Shown here: positions 7,672 to 17,193 of the stretch, piece by piece
How positions within the stretch are numbered: position 1 is the stretch's first letter
Layout of the letters: each line of letters begins with the position of its first letter
NCBI RefSeq assembly: GCF_000241345.1
Contig: NZ_BAED01000061.1
Location: 140,606 to 204,605 of the forward strand
Source of the DNA: Gordonia amarae NBRC 15530
Lineage (GTDB): Bacteria; Actinomycetota; Actinomycetes; Mycobacteriales; Mycobacteriaceae
Length of the DNA stretch: 64,000 nt
Direction: 5' to 3'
Program-made: the position numbers and the translations under genes
The notes under the pieces: model-generated
Databases searched by the model: none
What the model saw: only the letters and a program-made list of their open reading frames with translations
Told to the model about the DNA's origin: nothing

Positions 7672-10600
7672 TCATGAGGCGGCCACCTGCTCGGAGGCGG
7701 CGGCCCACAGGCCGGCGTAGTGACCACCGGCGGTGACCAGCTCGTCATGGGAGCCGTCCTCGACGATCACGCCGTTGTCCACCACCAGGATCCGGTGCGA
7801 GGCGCGGGCGGTGTGCAGGCGATGGGCGATGACGATGGTCGTGCGGCCACTGGCGACCAGTCCCATCGCCCGCTGCACCCGCGACTCGGTGGCGAGGTCG
7901 AGATTGGCGGTGGCCTCGTCGAGCAGCAGGATCGCCGGATCCACCAGCAGAGCCCGTGCCAGGCTGAGCAACTGCCGCTGCCCCGCCGACAGCGAGGTGC
8001 CCTGTTCGCTGACCGGTGTGAGGTATCCGGCGGGCAGGCCACGGATGAACTCGTGCGCACCCACCGCGCGTGCGGCCCGCTCCACCTCGAGGTCCGAGGC
8101 GCCGGGGCGGCCGTAGGCGATATTGGAGCGGATGGTGCCGCTGAACAGGAACGGTTCCTGCGGAACGAAACCGAGCTGATGCCGGTACGACGGCAGGTCG
8201 AGCTGCTTCAGCGGCACCCCGTCGATGCGGACCGTCCCGTTGTCCGGATCGTAGAACCGGGCAACCAGTTTCATCAGCGTCGACTTGCCCGCGCCGGTGG
8301 TGCCGACCAGCGCCACCACCTGTCCGGATGGAATGTGCAGCGACACGTCGTCCATCACGACGAGCCCGGTGGATTCGTAGGCGAAGGTGACGTCATCGAG
8401 ATCGATGTCGCCGCGCAGCCGGCCCGGGACGACGGGCGCCTCGGCGGCCGGTGTGGCCGACGGGGTGCGCAGCAGGTCCCCGAGCTGACCGGCCGCGACC
8501 TTGGCCTGCAACCATTGGTCGAACACCGACGACAGCTGCCGGATCGGCGCGAAGAACTGGTCGAGGTACAGCAGGAACGCCACCAGCACACCGGCGGTGA
8601 GGTGTCCCGCGGCGAACATGCTCGCCCCCGCCCCGAGCGCGGTGGCCTTGGCGATCACGCTGAGGAAGTCGATGAACGGAAAGAACCTGGCCTGCAATTC
8701 GTATGACCGCTCCCGGGCCGCGCAGTAGCTTTCGGCCAGGCCCGCGAACCGACGTTCGTTGGCGCTCTGCCGGTTGTACGCCTGGCTGACGGTGACTCCG
8801 TTGAGGCTTTCCTGCATGTCAGCGTAGAGCACCGAGATCCGTTCCCGGGCCACCAGATACGACCGCGTCGACTTGCGCCCGAACACCGCGGTCGCCACCA
8901 CCAGCGGCAATAAGATGATCGAAACAGCCAGCGCCAAGGCGGGATTGAACACCGCGAGGACGACTGCGATACCGCCGCAGGTGAGCAGGCTGACCAGCGC
9001 GGTGACCAGTCCCTGCTGCAGGAGCTGCGCGAAGGCCTCGACGTCCGAGGTCATCCGGGTCATGATCTTGCCGGCCTGGTGCTGCTCGTAGTAGCCCAGC
9101 GAAAGCCGTTGCAGGTGAGCGAAAGTCCGCACACGAAGGCCGAACAGCATCCGCTCGGCGGTCCACTGGGTGAAAAACGTCATGTACCGCTGATTCACCC
9201 AGATGAGCAGTTGCAGCGCCAGCAGCGACCCCACCACCACGTACAGCACGGTGACCGAGTCGCGGACGACCCCGTGGTCGACACCCCACCGGATGAGGGC
9301 GGGCCCGGCCAGCGACGCGAGGGCGTCGATCACCACCAGCAGCACACCCAGGGCGAGCGGCCGGGCGAAGGGCCGGAATACGGCCCCCATCGTGAAGTGG
9401 CTGTTGGGTGCGGTCTGCGCGGCCAGGTCCACCTCGGGTTCACCGGCCAGCGGCGGCAGGGCCGCGACGGCGGCGAGCAGTTCGGGCGATTCGGTCGCCA
9501 GGCTGCCGAGCCGGGAACTGTCGCTGATCGGGCCACCGCCACCGGCCGACGACCGGGCCAGCGCGTCGCCGGCGAAACTGCTCACCTTGGCCGCGCCGTC
9601 GCGGGACACGTCGGCGGGCCATGCCACGGCGTCGACCGCGGTCACCTCACCGGCCGGGGCGGCACCGATGTCGTCGGAGTCGGGTCCCGTCATCAGTTCC
9701 CGGAACAGCTCCGATCGTTCCTGCAGTTCGTCGGGTGTGCCCTGATCGACGATCCGTCCGCCGTCGAGCACGATGACCCGGTCGGCCAGTTGCAGCGTCG
9801 AATAGCGTTTGGCGATGAGCACCGTGGTGCGCTGGGCCAGCACCTCGTCGAAGGAATGATGGATGGCGTGTTCGGTGCGGGCGTCGATCGCCGACGTCGC
9901 GTCGTCGAGGACCAGGATGCGCGGGTTGGCCAGGGCTGCCCGGGCCAGGGCGATGCGCTGACGCTGCCCGCCCGAGAGGGTGTAACCGCGTTCGCCCACC
10001 ACAGTGTCGTAGCCGCCGGGCAGTCCGGAGATGAATCCGTGGGCGTGGGCGGCGACGGCGGCGCGTTCGACCTCGTCGTCGCCGGCGTCGGGGCGGCCGA
10101 AGGCGATGTTGTCGCGGATGGTGGTGGAGAACAGGAAACCTTCCTCGAACACCAGGCCGACGGCGCGACGGATGGATCCGACCGAACAGTCCCGCAGGTC
10201 CTGACCGTCGATGCGGATCTGGCCCGAGGCCGGGTCGTAGAAGCGGGCCAGCAGCAACGCGAGTGTCGATTTGCCGGACCCGGACGCCCCGACGATGGCA
10301 AGCCGCTCGCCCGGCTCCACCCGCAGCGTGATGTCGGTGAGCACCCGCTCGCCGCCCGCGTAGGCGAAGTCGGCGTGGTCGATCTCGATCAGCCCGCGCC
10401 CGGCCCGCAGGTCGGGGGCGTCGGGCTGCTCGATGACCTCGGACTTCGCGCTCAGCAGGTCGAGCAGCCGCGCCACACCCGCCCGCGCCTGCTGGCTGGT
10501 GGTGAGGATGCTCGACAGAAACCGGACGGGGGTGACCAGTTGCAGGATGTAGCTGGAGAAGGCCAGGTACACGCCCAGGGTGATGTCGCCGTGCATCACC

Positions 10601-11412
10601 AGCAGCCCACCGAGGGCGAGTACCCCGACCTGGGTGAGGCCCGGGAAGGCGTCGAGCGAGGCCGAGAACCGGGCGGTGATTCGGGCGGCCCGCAGCCGGG
10701 ACTGGAACAGGGTGCGGGCCTCGGAGTTCAGGGTGCGCTGTTCCTGCTCCTCCTGACCGAACGCCTTGACCACGCGCACGCCCGTGATGGCTTCCTCGAC
10801 CACTCCGGCCACCGCACCCTTGTAGACGGCGTCGGTGTAGCTGGCCGGGAAGGTGCGCGCCCGGAACCGGGCCGCCACCCACAGGAACAGCGGGACGGCT
10901 ATCACCATCACCAGCGACAGCAGCGGTGACAGGTACAGCATCACGATGAGCGCGCTGGTCAGGAGCGTGAGGTTGCCGGCGAGCAGGCCCAGTTGCTGCA
11001 GGAACATCTGGATCAGGGTCAGGTCACTGGTGGCCCGCGACATCACATCACCGGTTCGGAACCGTCCCCGGGCTCCCGCGTCGAGGTGCTGCATCTGCCG
11101 GTGGACGCGTTCCTGCAGGTCGCGTTGCCCGCGGGCAGCCGCCCGGAAGCCCACGGAGCGGCGCAGGTACTGCAACGCGAAGCACAGCACACCCACCGCG
11201 AGCAGGATGGTGATCCAGGTGCCGAGCGACTGCTTGTCGGTGACGATGCAGTCGTCGACGATCCGCTGCTGGATCAGCGGAATGGCGGCAAGGGTCATCT
11301 GGGCGAGCACGGACAGCACGATCCCGGCGCGTATCCTGCGCAGGTTGGCCCGGCCGAGTAAAGGCGCCAGCAATGTGAGCGTTCCCCGACCGTCTTTTAC
11401 CTTCGAGCTCAC
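7672..11412 (-). CDS. Fused double ABC exporter (TMD-NBD-TMD-NBD)
   Basis: A single 1246-aa polypeptide holding two complete ABC-exporter halves. Half one has six predicted membrane segments, Walker A GASGSGKST near residue 375 and signature LSGGQRQRIALARA. After a linker (about 580-680) half two repeats this, with Walker A GTTGAGKST near residue 1035 and signature LSAGQRQLLSLARA. Both have DDATSAIDA- or DEATANLDLA-type Walker B regions. Size and fusion resemble the mycobacterial multidrug exporter Rv0194. It is expected in the plasma membrane, exporting a hydrophobic compound or drug. The start is GTG, with GAAGGG about 11 nt upstream. It is transcribed alone. Confidence 0.92.
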   Translation of the reverse strand: MSSKVKDGRGTLTLLAPLLGRANLRRIRAGIVLSVLAQMTLAAIPLIQQRIVDDCIVTDKQSLGTWITILLAVGVLCFALQYLRRSVGFRAAARGQRDLQERVHRQMQHLDAGARGRFRTGDVMSRATSDLTLIQMFLQQLGLLAGNLTLLTSALIVMLYLSPLLSLVMVIAVPLFLWVAARFRARTFPASYTDAVYKGAVAGVVEEAITGVRVVKAFGQEEQEQRTLNSEARTLFQSRLRAARITARFSASLDAFPGLTQVGVLALGGLLVMHGDITLGVYLAFSSYILQLVTPVRFLSSILTTSQQARAGVARLLDLLSAKSEVIEQPDAPDLRAGRGLIEIDHADFAYAGGERVLTDITLRVEPGERLAIVGASGSGKSTLALLLARFYDPASGQIRIDGQDLRDCSVGSIRRAVGLVFEEGFLFSTTIRDNIAFGRPDAGDDEVERAAVAAHAHGFISGLPGGYDTVVGERGYTLSGGQRQRIALARAALANPRILVLDDATSAIDARTEHAIHHSFDEVLAQRTTVLIAKRYSTLQLADRVIVLDGGRIVDQGTPDELQERSELFRELMTGPDSDDIGAAPAGEVTAVDAVAWPADVSRDGAAKVSSFAGDALARSSAGGGGPISDSSRLGSLATESPELLAAVAALPPLAGEPEVDLAAQTAPNSHFTMGAVFRPFARPLALGVLLVVIDALASLAGPALIRWGVDHGVVRDSVTVLYVVVGSLLALQLLIWVNQRYMTFFTQWTAERMLFGLRVRTFAHLQRLSLGYYEQHQAGKIMTRMTSDVEAFAQLLQQGLVTALVSLLTCGGIAVVLAVFNPALALAVSIILLPLVVATAVFGRKSTRSYLVARERISVLYADMQESLNGVTVSQAYNRQSANERRFAGLAESYCAARERSYELQARFFPFIDFLSVIAKATALGAGASMFAAGHLTAGVLVAFLLYLDQFFAPIRQLSSVFDQWLQAKVAAGQLGDLLRTPSATPAAEAPVVPGRLRGDIDLDDVTFAYESTGLVVMDDVSLHIPSGQVVALVGTTGAGKSTLMKLVARFYDPDNGTVRIDGVPLKQLDLPSYRHQLGFVPQEPFLFSGTIRSNIAYGRPGASDLEVERAARAVGAHEFIRGLPAGYLTPVSEQGTSLSAGQRQLLSLARALLVDPAILLLDEATANLDLATESRVQRAMGLVASGRTTIVIAHRLHTARASHRILVVDNGVIVEDGSHDELVTAGGHYAGLWAAASEQVAAS

Positions 11413-11516
11413 CAGACATCAATCCCTTCGAGCGCCACGGACTTTCAGCGCCGACCGCGATGCCCCTGATGCCGGACGCAATGTCCGATTCTGGGTCGAT
11501 CGGGTTTCGACGCATT

Positions 11517-11585
11517 GATAAACGATACCGGACCACCCCGACGGTAAACGTATTGCCTACTGCCACCGTGTAATTGGTAAACAAT
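11517..11585. promoter_or_regulatory. AT-rich promoter region with three TAAAC elements
   Basis: The 241-bp gap upstream of the ABC exporter is notably AT-rich for this genome. It holds three similar decamers: GATAAACGAT (11517), GGTAAACGTA (11543) and GGTAAACAAT (11576). These could be regulator half-sites for the exporter. The spacing (26 and 33 bp) is uneven, so support is weak. Confidence 0.3.
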
Positions 11586-11653
11586 TCTTCATTCGATCGC
11601 AATGAATTTTAAGCCGTACCCCGTCGTCGACGGGCGGACCGATTTCCCTTTGA

Positions 11654-13252
11654 TCATCGGACGCGATACCCGAAGGACGCGAGTTTCGGCCCGTCACCAC
11701 CGTCGAAGCGGACGGTCACTTTCCAATTCCCCGCTGCGGGAACGATGAGGCCATCACTGCGCCACACCGTCTCCGCGGGGCCGGAGCCGGTGCCGTCCGG
11801 TGCGCGCAGGACAGTCACCGGAAGTCGCGCGACGTTCGCCTCGGCCGAGGACAGTTCGATGTCGAGATCGGGTTCACGCACCGCGGCTCCGCCGGCCCGT
11901 GCGTCACGCCGGTACCGCACCGTGATCGTCTGGTCGCCGCGCCGGATCGTGTCGATACCGACGTCGAGCACCCGGGCCTGCCCGAAGTCGAGCGTGGCCT
12001 CCACCTGTGTGGTGTAGCTGTCACGGGCGGGGGTCGTCGAGGACAGCACGGCGGTCGCCGCGGCGATCACCACCACGAGCGCGAGTTCACCGATGACGAC
12101 GCCACGCCCGGTATCGGTCCGCGCGTATCTGCGGTAGGCCCAGAATCCCGCCGCGACGGCGATCGCCACCGCACCGGCCTTCACCAGCAGCACGATCCCG
12201 TAGGTGGTGGTGCCGAGTGCGGCCACCGGATCGACCTGCAGCACAGCCAGGATCACCCCGGATACGATGACGAGCGCGACGTGTCCGAGCGCCACTCGGT
12301 GCCATCGTGCGACGCGGCTGTGCGCGGGGGCGAGCAGTGCGAGCACCGCCACCCCACCGAGCCACACCGACATCGCGTACACGTGGATGAGGGTGTCGAT
12401 GAAGGCCACCGGCCAGCGGTCGGCCGACCCGCCGTGCCCGCCCAGCGCGACCGCGGTCAGTGCGCCCGCCGCCGCGAGGTAGCCGGTGTACCGTCCACCG
12501 CGCAGCCTGGTGACGCCGCAGGCGACAGACAGGTTCAGGACGGCGGCGAGCGCGATCGACCAGCCCGCGGAGGTCCTCAGGACATCGCCCGCGACATCGG
12601 TGGTGACCGCGCTCAGACCACCGGCGTGCTGTGCGCTCAGCACGATGAACCGGCCCAGCAATCCGAGCAGCAGGATCACCGCACCGGCCTGGTGGGTGCG
12701 GGTGAATCTGTTGCCGGACAGCATTTCTGGCCACACCATCCGTGCGGCCAGGAGCAGTCCGGCGGTCAGGATGACACCGAGATACACCGCGGTCTTGGCC
12801 ACCCAGCCCCACCGGAGGGCTGTGCTGCTCGCCTCGGTGGCCTTCGGGATCCCGCTCAGGTCGGTGACCGAGCCGACGGTGAACCGGATCGACAACGAGA
12901 TCACGTGGGTATCGGCGGACACCGTCCGCACCGTGGCCAGGTAGGCATTGTCGCCCAGCCCGTCCGCCGGGTCGATCACCACCCGTCGGTTGCCGTTCTC
13001 CAGCCGCACCCCCGACAGCCGCATCCGCTCGCCCTCGGCGGTGATCACCGATGCCGAACCGTCGACAATCGTCACCGGCTCGCTCAGCTCGACGGTCAGC
13101 ACATCCGGGACGGAGTCGACATGGCCGCCGTCGGCGGGGTTGCTTGAGACGACGGTGGCGTGCGCCGAGGCCGGTGCCGCCGACGCCACCAGGATCACAC
13201 CGGTCAGCAGTGATGCGAGCAGCGCTGCCGCGGCCCGCAGCGCCGCCGTCAT
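11654..13252 (-). CDS. CopC-CopD fusion copper protein
   Basis: A 532-aa membrane protein. A signal peptide ends near ASAHATVV, leaving the mature N-terminal His that binds Cu(II) in CopC proteins, followed by SSNPADGG and the CopC beta-barrel (about residues 30-125). After VTDLSGIPKA comes a CopD region with eight or more hydrophobic segments (about 145-400), then a C-terminal extracytoplasmic domain (about 410-532). CopC-CopD fusions such as Bacillus YcnJ are linked to copper uptake or homeostasis. It overlaps the upstream YcnI-like gene by 4 nt, so the two are cotranscribed. No copper regulator is adjacent. Confidence 0.88.
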   Translation of the reverse strand: MTAALRAAAALLASLLTGVILVASAAPASAHATVVSSNPADGGHVDSVPDVLTVELSEPVTIVDGSASVITAEGERMRLSGVRLENGNRRVVIDPADGLGDNAYLATVRTVSADTHVISLSIRFTVGSVTDLSGIPKATEASSTALRWGWVAKTAVYLGVILTAGLLLAARMVWPEMLSGNRFTRTHQAGAVILLLGLLGRFIVLSAQHAGGLSAVTTDVAGDVLRTSAGWSIALAAVLNLSVACGVTRLRGGRYTGYLAAAGALTAVALGGHGGSADRWPVAFIDTLIHVYAMSVWLGGVAVLALLAPAHSRVARWHRVALGHVALVIVSGVILAVLQVDPVAALGTTTYGIVLLVKAGAVAIAVAAGFWAYRRYARTDTGRGVVIGELALVVVIAAATAVLSSTTPARDSYTTQVEATLDFGQARVLDVGIDTIRRGDQTITVRYRRDARAGGAAVREPDLDIELSSAEANVARLPVTVLRAPDGTGSGPAETVWRSDGLIVPAAGNWKVTVRFDGGDGPKLASFGYRVR

Positions 13253-14097
13253 GACCGGTCCGGACCGCTCTCCCCGCTGCCCACGCTCACGAGATCACGT
13301 TCTCCGCCTTCACTTTCCGGGACGGCGGCGGCCTCACCGGCGGCCGGGCGCTCTCCCGGCCGGCCGCGCTGCCACAACGCACCGCCGACGGCCGCGGCAC
13401 CGAGCGCGACGATCAGTGCCACGACACCGAGAATCCTGGCCACCGGGTCCGATGAATCGGATTCCGCCGCGGCACCGGTGTCGCGATCAGCGCCGGGAGC
13501 GCCCTGGCCGTGCGCACCCTGGCCGTGCGCACCACCGTGGCCTTCCGGTTGGCCGAGCAGGACGGTCGGTGCGGGATGCTCGGGCTCACTGGCCTCGTCG
13601 AGGGCTTCCTCGTTCCACCGCACGACACTGCCGTCGCTGTAGCGCTGTTCGGTGGGCAGCGAGACCGAATCCACACCGGTCGGCCATTTTCCGGCCGAGA
13701 AGGTGAACACACCGAATTCCTGTGCGCCCAAACCGTTCGCGGGGTTGTCGGCCTTCCATTCGATACGGCTGACCCGTTCTGTCTGACCGTCGGGCGCCGT
13801 GATGACCGTGGCCGTCCAGCCGGGAATCGGCAGTGTCCTGGCGGATGCCAGGTCGACGGAGCCGGGGATCGTCACCGTCACCGCCGTGGTGCGCGCGGTG
13901 TCCGATTCGGTGGGGACGATGAGCCGGACCTGACCGTAACCGCCCTGGGCGGGCTGCACCGTCTGGTCGGCCGAGACGTGCGCCGAGGCGGCCCCGGCGC
14001 CGAAGGCGGTCAGACCGAGCGCCCCCAGCGCCACGATCGCTGCCCGCAACCCGTGGCGGGGTCCCGGGTTCTCGTTATGTGACTTGTTGTGTGACAT
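13249..14097 (-). CDS. YcnI-like (DUF1775) copper-associated membrane-anchored protein
   Basis: A 282-aa secreted protein. An N-terminal signal peptide (RAAIVALGALGLTAFGAGAASA) leaves a mature N-terminal His in AHVSADQTVQP, the copper ligand seen in YcnI proteins. The DUF1775 beta domain (about 35-175) ends with FTFSAGKWP and RWNE. A His/Gly-rich linker (GHGGAHGQGAHGQGA) and one C-terminal membrane segment (ILGVVALIVALGAAAVGGAL) follow. It is thought to act as a periplasmic copper chaperone for the CopCD protein encoded downstream with a 4-nt overlap. The ATG at 14097 is preferred because it gives a compact signal peptide and has AGGAA just upstream. Confidence 0.85.
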   Translation of the reverse strand: MSHNKSHNENPGPRHGLRAAIVALGALGLTAFGAGAASAHVSADQTVQPAQGGYGQVRLIVPTESDTARTTAVTVTIPGSVDLASARTLPIPGWTATVITAPDGQTERVSRIEWKADNPANGLGAQEFGVFTFSAGKWPTGVDSVSLPTEQRYSDGSVVRWNEEALDEASEPEHPAPTVLLGQPEGHGGAHGQGAHGQGAPGADRDTGAAAESDSSDPVARILGVVALIVALGAAAVGGALWQRGRPGERPAAGEAAAVPESEGGERDLVSVGSGESGPDRS

Positions 14098-14141
14098 GAC
14101 CGTTCCTGGCCTTTCGATGGTGGTGGGACACCGGGCGCCGG

Positions 14142-15590
14142 CTACCGGGCCGCGACGGCGCGGGCGCGATCGAGGTCGAGGTCGGCGATCACCAGATCCC
14201 GGATGATCGCCTCCACGAGGCGCGGAACGCCGGTGGGCAGACTCGGCACGTCTCCGACGGGCAGTCCGAAGCTGGCGTTGGCGCCGATCGAGAACACGTG
14301 GATGTTCGCCAGCCACGGTGCCTGGCCGGAATCCTTCTCGGTCAGCTCGTAGCCGGGACCGAGATAGGGGACGACACCGAGGATCTCCGAGTCCTGACCT
14401 TCCGGCGGGGTGAAGCGATCGCGCCAGAGCGCGATAAGCGGTGCGATGGAGGCCAGTTCAGTGCGGCTCTCCGGGTTTTGCTGGTAGCCGGTACCGGCGA
14501 TCACGAAGTCGTAGGTCGCGGTGCCGTCCTCGGCCTGCACCGTCACCCGGCCGTCGTCCTCGCGCGCCGAGATCCACGGCGCCGACACGTGCAGCCGGTA
14601 ATTCCCGAACAGCGCCGCCCGCTCCACCGAGTCCGACGGCACGCTCGCCCCGGCGGTCAAGGTCGCCTTGCGCCTGCGCCACCGTTCCGCATCCGGCAGA
14701 TGCGGGAAGGCGTCCTGCACCAGCCGGTTGATCGGTGGTCCGGACGGGTCGGGAATCACCAGTTCGGGGCGTCTGGTGTAGACGTCGACGCTCCCCGCAC
14801 CGACCTCCAAAGCGGTTGCCGCCGCGTCGAATGCCGACGCCGCCGCGCCCAGCACGGCCACGGACTTTCCGGTCAGCGCGGCGAAGTCGATGGCGTCGGC
14901 GGTGTGCGCGAACACCGCGGGCGACAGTTCCGCGACCACCTCGGGAATCAGCGGGCCACCGGTTCCGGACACCCCCGCGGCCAGGACCACCTTGCGGGCG
15001 GTCTCGACCCACCGTCGGGTCGTCCCCTCCTCCGGCGAGCCGTCCACCCGCAGCAGGTGGAGGGCGATGTGGCCGTCGTCGGTGGGTTCGATCGATTCCA
15101 GCCGCACGCCACGGCGCACGTCGACACCGACCTGTTCGCGGAACCAGTCCAGGTAATCGGCCCAGTCGCCGGTGGGAATGCGCCCGAGTTGGTCGAATCC
15201 GCCCACACCGTGCGTCGCGTCGTACCAGGCGCGGAACGACAATGCCGGGACTCCCAGCTCCGGCCCGGCCAGGGTCTTCGGCGTCCGCAGTGTGCGCATG
15301 CGCGCCGTGCTGCGCCAGGCCAGGCCGGCGGTGGTGGGGGCGGCGTCGATCACGCTGATCCGGCGCACGCCACGTCTGCGCAGACCGAACGCCGCGGTCA
15401 CACCGGTCTGCCCGGCGCCGACGATCAGCACGTCGTGGTCGGCACCCCCGTTGTCGCCGGGTTCATCGATCAGATTCGCGAGGTCGTGATAGCCGAGAAG
15501 GCGCAATGATTCCTGCGCATCGCGCGAGGCCTGGTCATCGGAGATTCCCGGATTCGAACGGATATCTTCCGGGGGGTTGTCAACAGTCAT
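14142..15590 (-). CDS. FMO-like FAD/NAD(P)-dependent oxidoreductase
   Basis: A 482-aa two-dinucleotide-binding flavoprotein. FAD site GAGQTG is at about residues 58-63; a second Rossmann motif, VAVLGAAASAFDAA, is near 242; and an ATGxxxxP-like VIAGTGYQQNP segment is near 375. It resembles class B flavoprotein monooxygenases and related pyridine-nucleotide oxidoreductases. It lies divergent from a putative desulfurisation-type monooxygenase, suggesting a part in oxidising a sulfur or nitrogen compound; this is inference from context. The frame continues upstream to a TTG at 15626, but the ATG at 15590 gives a more normal N-terminus. No clear ribosome site is seen for either. Confidence 0.78.
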   Translation of the reverse strand: MTVDNPPEDIRSNPGISDDQASRDAQESLRLLGYHDLANLIDEPGDNGGADHDVLIVGAGQTGVTAAFGLRRRGVRRISVIDAAPTTAGLAWRSTARMRTLRTPKTLAGPELGVPALSFRAWYDATHGVGGFDQLGRIPTGDWADYLDWFREQVGVDVRRGVRLESIEPTDDGHIALHLLRVDGSPEEGTTRRWVETARKVVLAAGVSGTGGPLIPEVVAELSPAVFAHTADAIDFAALTGKSVAVLGAAASAFDAAATALEVGAGSVDVYTRRPELVIPDPSGPPINRLVQDAFPHLPDAERWRRRKATLTAGASVPSDSVERAALFGNYRLHVSAPWISAREDDGRVTVQAEDGTATYDFVIAGTGYQQNPESRTELASIAPLIALWRDRFTPPEGQDSEILGVVPYLGPGYELTEKDSGQAPWLANIHVFSIGANASFGLPVGDVPSLPTGVPRLVEAIIRDLVIADLDLDRARAVAAR

Positions 15591-15725
15591 GGCAACCGAC
15601 ACTAAGCACAGTCCACCGCCGGACAACCGAACTTCTTCTACGTGAATCTTTTAGCGCCGCAAGGTTGACCGGGCACGGCATCGAACGCACGATGGGGCCA
15701 CCGCAATTGACGACTGGAGATCATT

Positions 15726-16991
15726 GTGACCGACACCATCGAATCACCCGCTGCCACAAAAGAATCAGCGCAAGCACAACCCGTGACAGGAACCAGCGCC
15801 GCCCCGCCCGCGCCGGACTCCCCGGAGCTGCGGGAGATCATCGCCGAGATCGCCGAGGATGCCAAGAGGCGCAGGCAATCCGGCGGCGGACGTCCCGAGC
15901 ACGCGCTGAAACTGATCCGCTCGCACAAGCTCGGCGCGGTCCGGCTTCCCGCCGAACTCGGCGGTGCCGGCTATTCCAAGCGGGACCTGTACAGCCTGAT
16001 CATCAGGCTCGCCGAGGCCGACCCCGATGTGCCGCATATCCTGCGCATCCATTGGGGTTTCACCGAGGACCGGCTTCGGCTGCGGGGTCAGGAAAGCGAC
16101 CGGCAGTGGCTGACGAGCATCGCCGACGGAGTGGTCTTCGGCGGCGTGTCGTCGGAGCTGACCACCAAGACGGTGGGCACCTACAACTACGACACCACCC
16201 TCACCGTCGACGGTGACGGGTTCCGGTTGAACGGCAAGAAGTTCTACAGCACCGGCAGCCTCTACTCGGACTATCTGCGGGTCACCGCCAGTGACGATGC
16301 GGGCACGCAGCGTGCCGCTCTCATCCCCGCCGACCGGGAGGGCGTCATCCACGCCGACGACTGGGACGGCATCGGTCAGGCCCAGACGGGCAGCGGCACA
16401 ACCATCCTCGACAACGTGTACGTCGCCTCGGACGAGCTGATCAACTTCGACAGCCCGGAGGATCCGAAACGGCCCCGCGGTTCACAGCCGCAGCTCATCC
16501 TGCACGCGATCGCCGCCGGCATCCTGCGCGCGGTGGTGGCCGACGCCGCCGAGCTGCTGCGTACCCGCAACCGCACGTATGTGTACGCGGCGGCGCCGAA
16601 GCCCACCGAGGACCCCCAGCTGCTGGAGGTCGTCGGAAGGCTCTCGTCGGCCGCATTCGTCGCGGAGGCAACGGTTCTCGCCGCCGCCGACGCCCAGGAC
16701 GACGCCGCCGCGTACGCGATCGCCAACGGCGCGGTGTGCGACCGGCGTGAGCAGCGCGCCTCGCTCCTGGCCGCCAAGACCAAGGTGGGTATCGAAGATC
16801 TGGCGCTCAAGGCCGCGGGCGATCTGTTCGCGGTGGGCGGTGCCTCGGCCACCCGCTCGTCGGCGCATCTCGACCGGCACTGGCGCAACCTGCGAACCCT
16901 GTTCTCCCACAACCCGACCCCGTACAAGGCCCGGGTGATCGGAGACCACGAGGTGAACAACACCCCCATCCCCAAGGCCGGCTTCTTCTGA
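15726..16991 (+). CDS. Acyl-CoA-dehydrogenase-fold flavin monooxygenase (DszC/SfnC-like)
   Basis: A 421-aa protein of the acyl-CoA dehydrogenase superfamily, in the branch containing reduced-flavin-dependent monooxygenases. Support includes the C-terminal segment LDRHWRNLRTLFSHNPTPYK, which corresponds to the His-containing active-site stretch of DszC and SfnC-type enzymes, and GKKFYSTGS in the flavin-binding middle. Such enzymes hydroxylate or desulfurise organosulfur substrates using FMNH2 or FADH2 from a separate reductase. The GTG start has GGAG 8 nt upstream. A nearby LysR gene, a second family member and a sulfonate-type ABC transporter support a sulfur-scavenging role. No flavin reductase is visible nearby. 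Confidence 0.8.
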   Translation: MTDTIESPAATKESAQAQPVTGTSAAPPAPDSPELREIIAEIAEDAKRRRQSGGGRPEHALKLIRSHKLGAVRLPAELGGAGYSKRDLYSLIIRLAEADPDVPHILRIHWGFTEDRLRLRGQESDRQWLTSIADGVVFGGVSSELTTKTVGTYNYDTTLTVDGDGFRLNGKKFYSTGSLYSDYLRVTASDDAGTQRAALIPADREGVIHADDWDGIGQAQTGSGTTILDNVYVASDELINFDSPEDPKRPRGSQPQLILHAIAAGILRAVVADAAELLRTRNRTYVYAAAPKPTEDPQLLEVVGRLSSAAFVAEATVLAAADAQDDAAAYAIANGAVCDRREQRASLLAAKTKVGIEDLALKAAGDLFAVGGASATRSSAHLDRHWRNLRTLFSHNPTPYKARVIGDHEVNNTPIPKAGFF

Positions 16992-17015
16992 GACAGCAGG
17001 CCTTCGCAGCATGTG

Positions 17016-17172
17016 CTGGTTGAGGTGCGAAGAGCCGCAAGGCGATGAGCCTCGAAACCCGGTGACGACATTGTCAGCTCACCGGGTTTCGAGGCTCGTC
17101 GCTTACGCTCCTCGCACCTCAACCGGCGAATAGAATCCAACGAAAGGGCACCCTCGCACCTCAACCAGCGAA
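17016..17172. repeat. Long palindromic repeat, family B copy 1
   Basis: An imperfect inverted repeat with arms of about 45-50 nt (17016-17067 and 17079-17128) around a GACATTGTC core. The outer ends read GGTTGAGGTGCGA and TCGCACCTCAACC. A partial second outer end (CCTCGCACCTCAACCAGCG) follows at about 17151-17169. Related copies occur at 47799 and 57763. It lies between the convergent monooxygenase and LysR genes. Confidence 0.8.
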
Positions 17173-17193
17173 AGGAATCGCGAACACAACCAC

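Noticed and set aside
847..14316. Many long open frames opposite or inside real genes, for example 847-1449 minus and 9079-10929 plus
   Set aside because: They are shadows caused by high GC content. They have Arg/Gly/His-rich compositions and no family motifs, and they overlap genes with clear domains.
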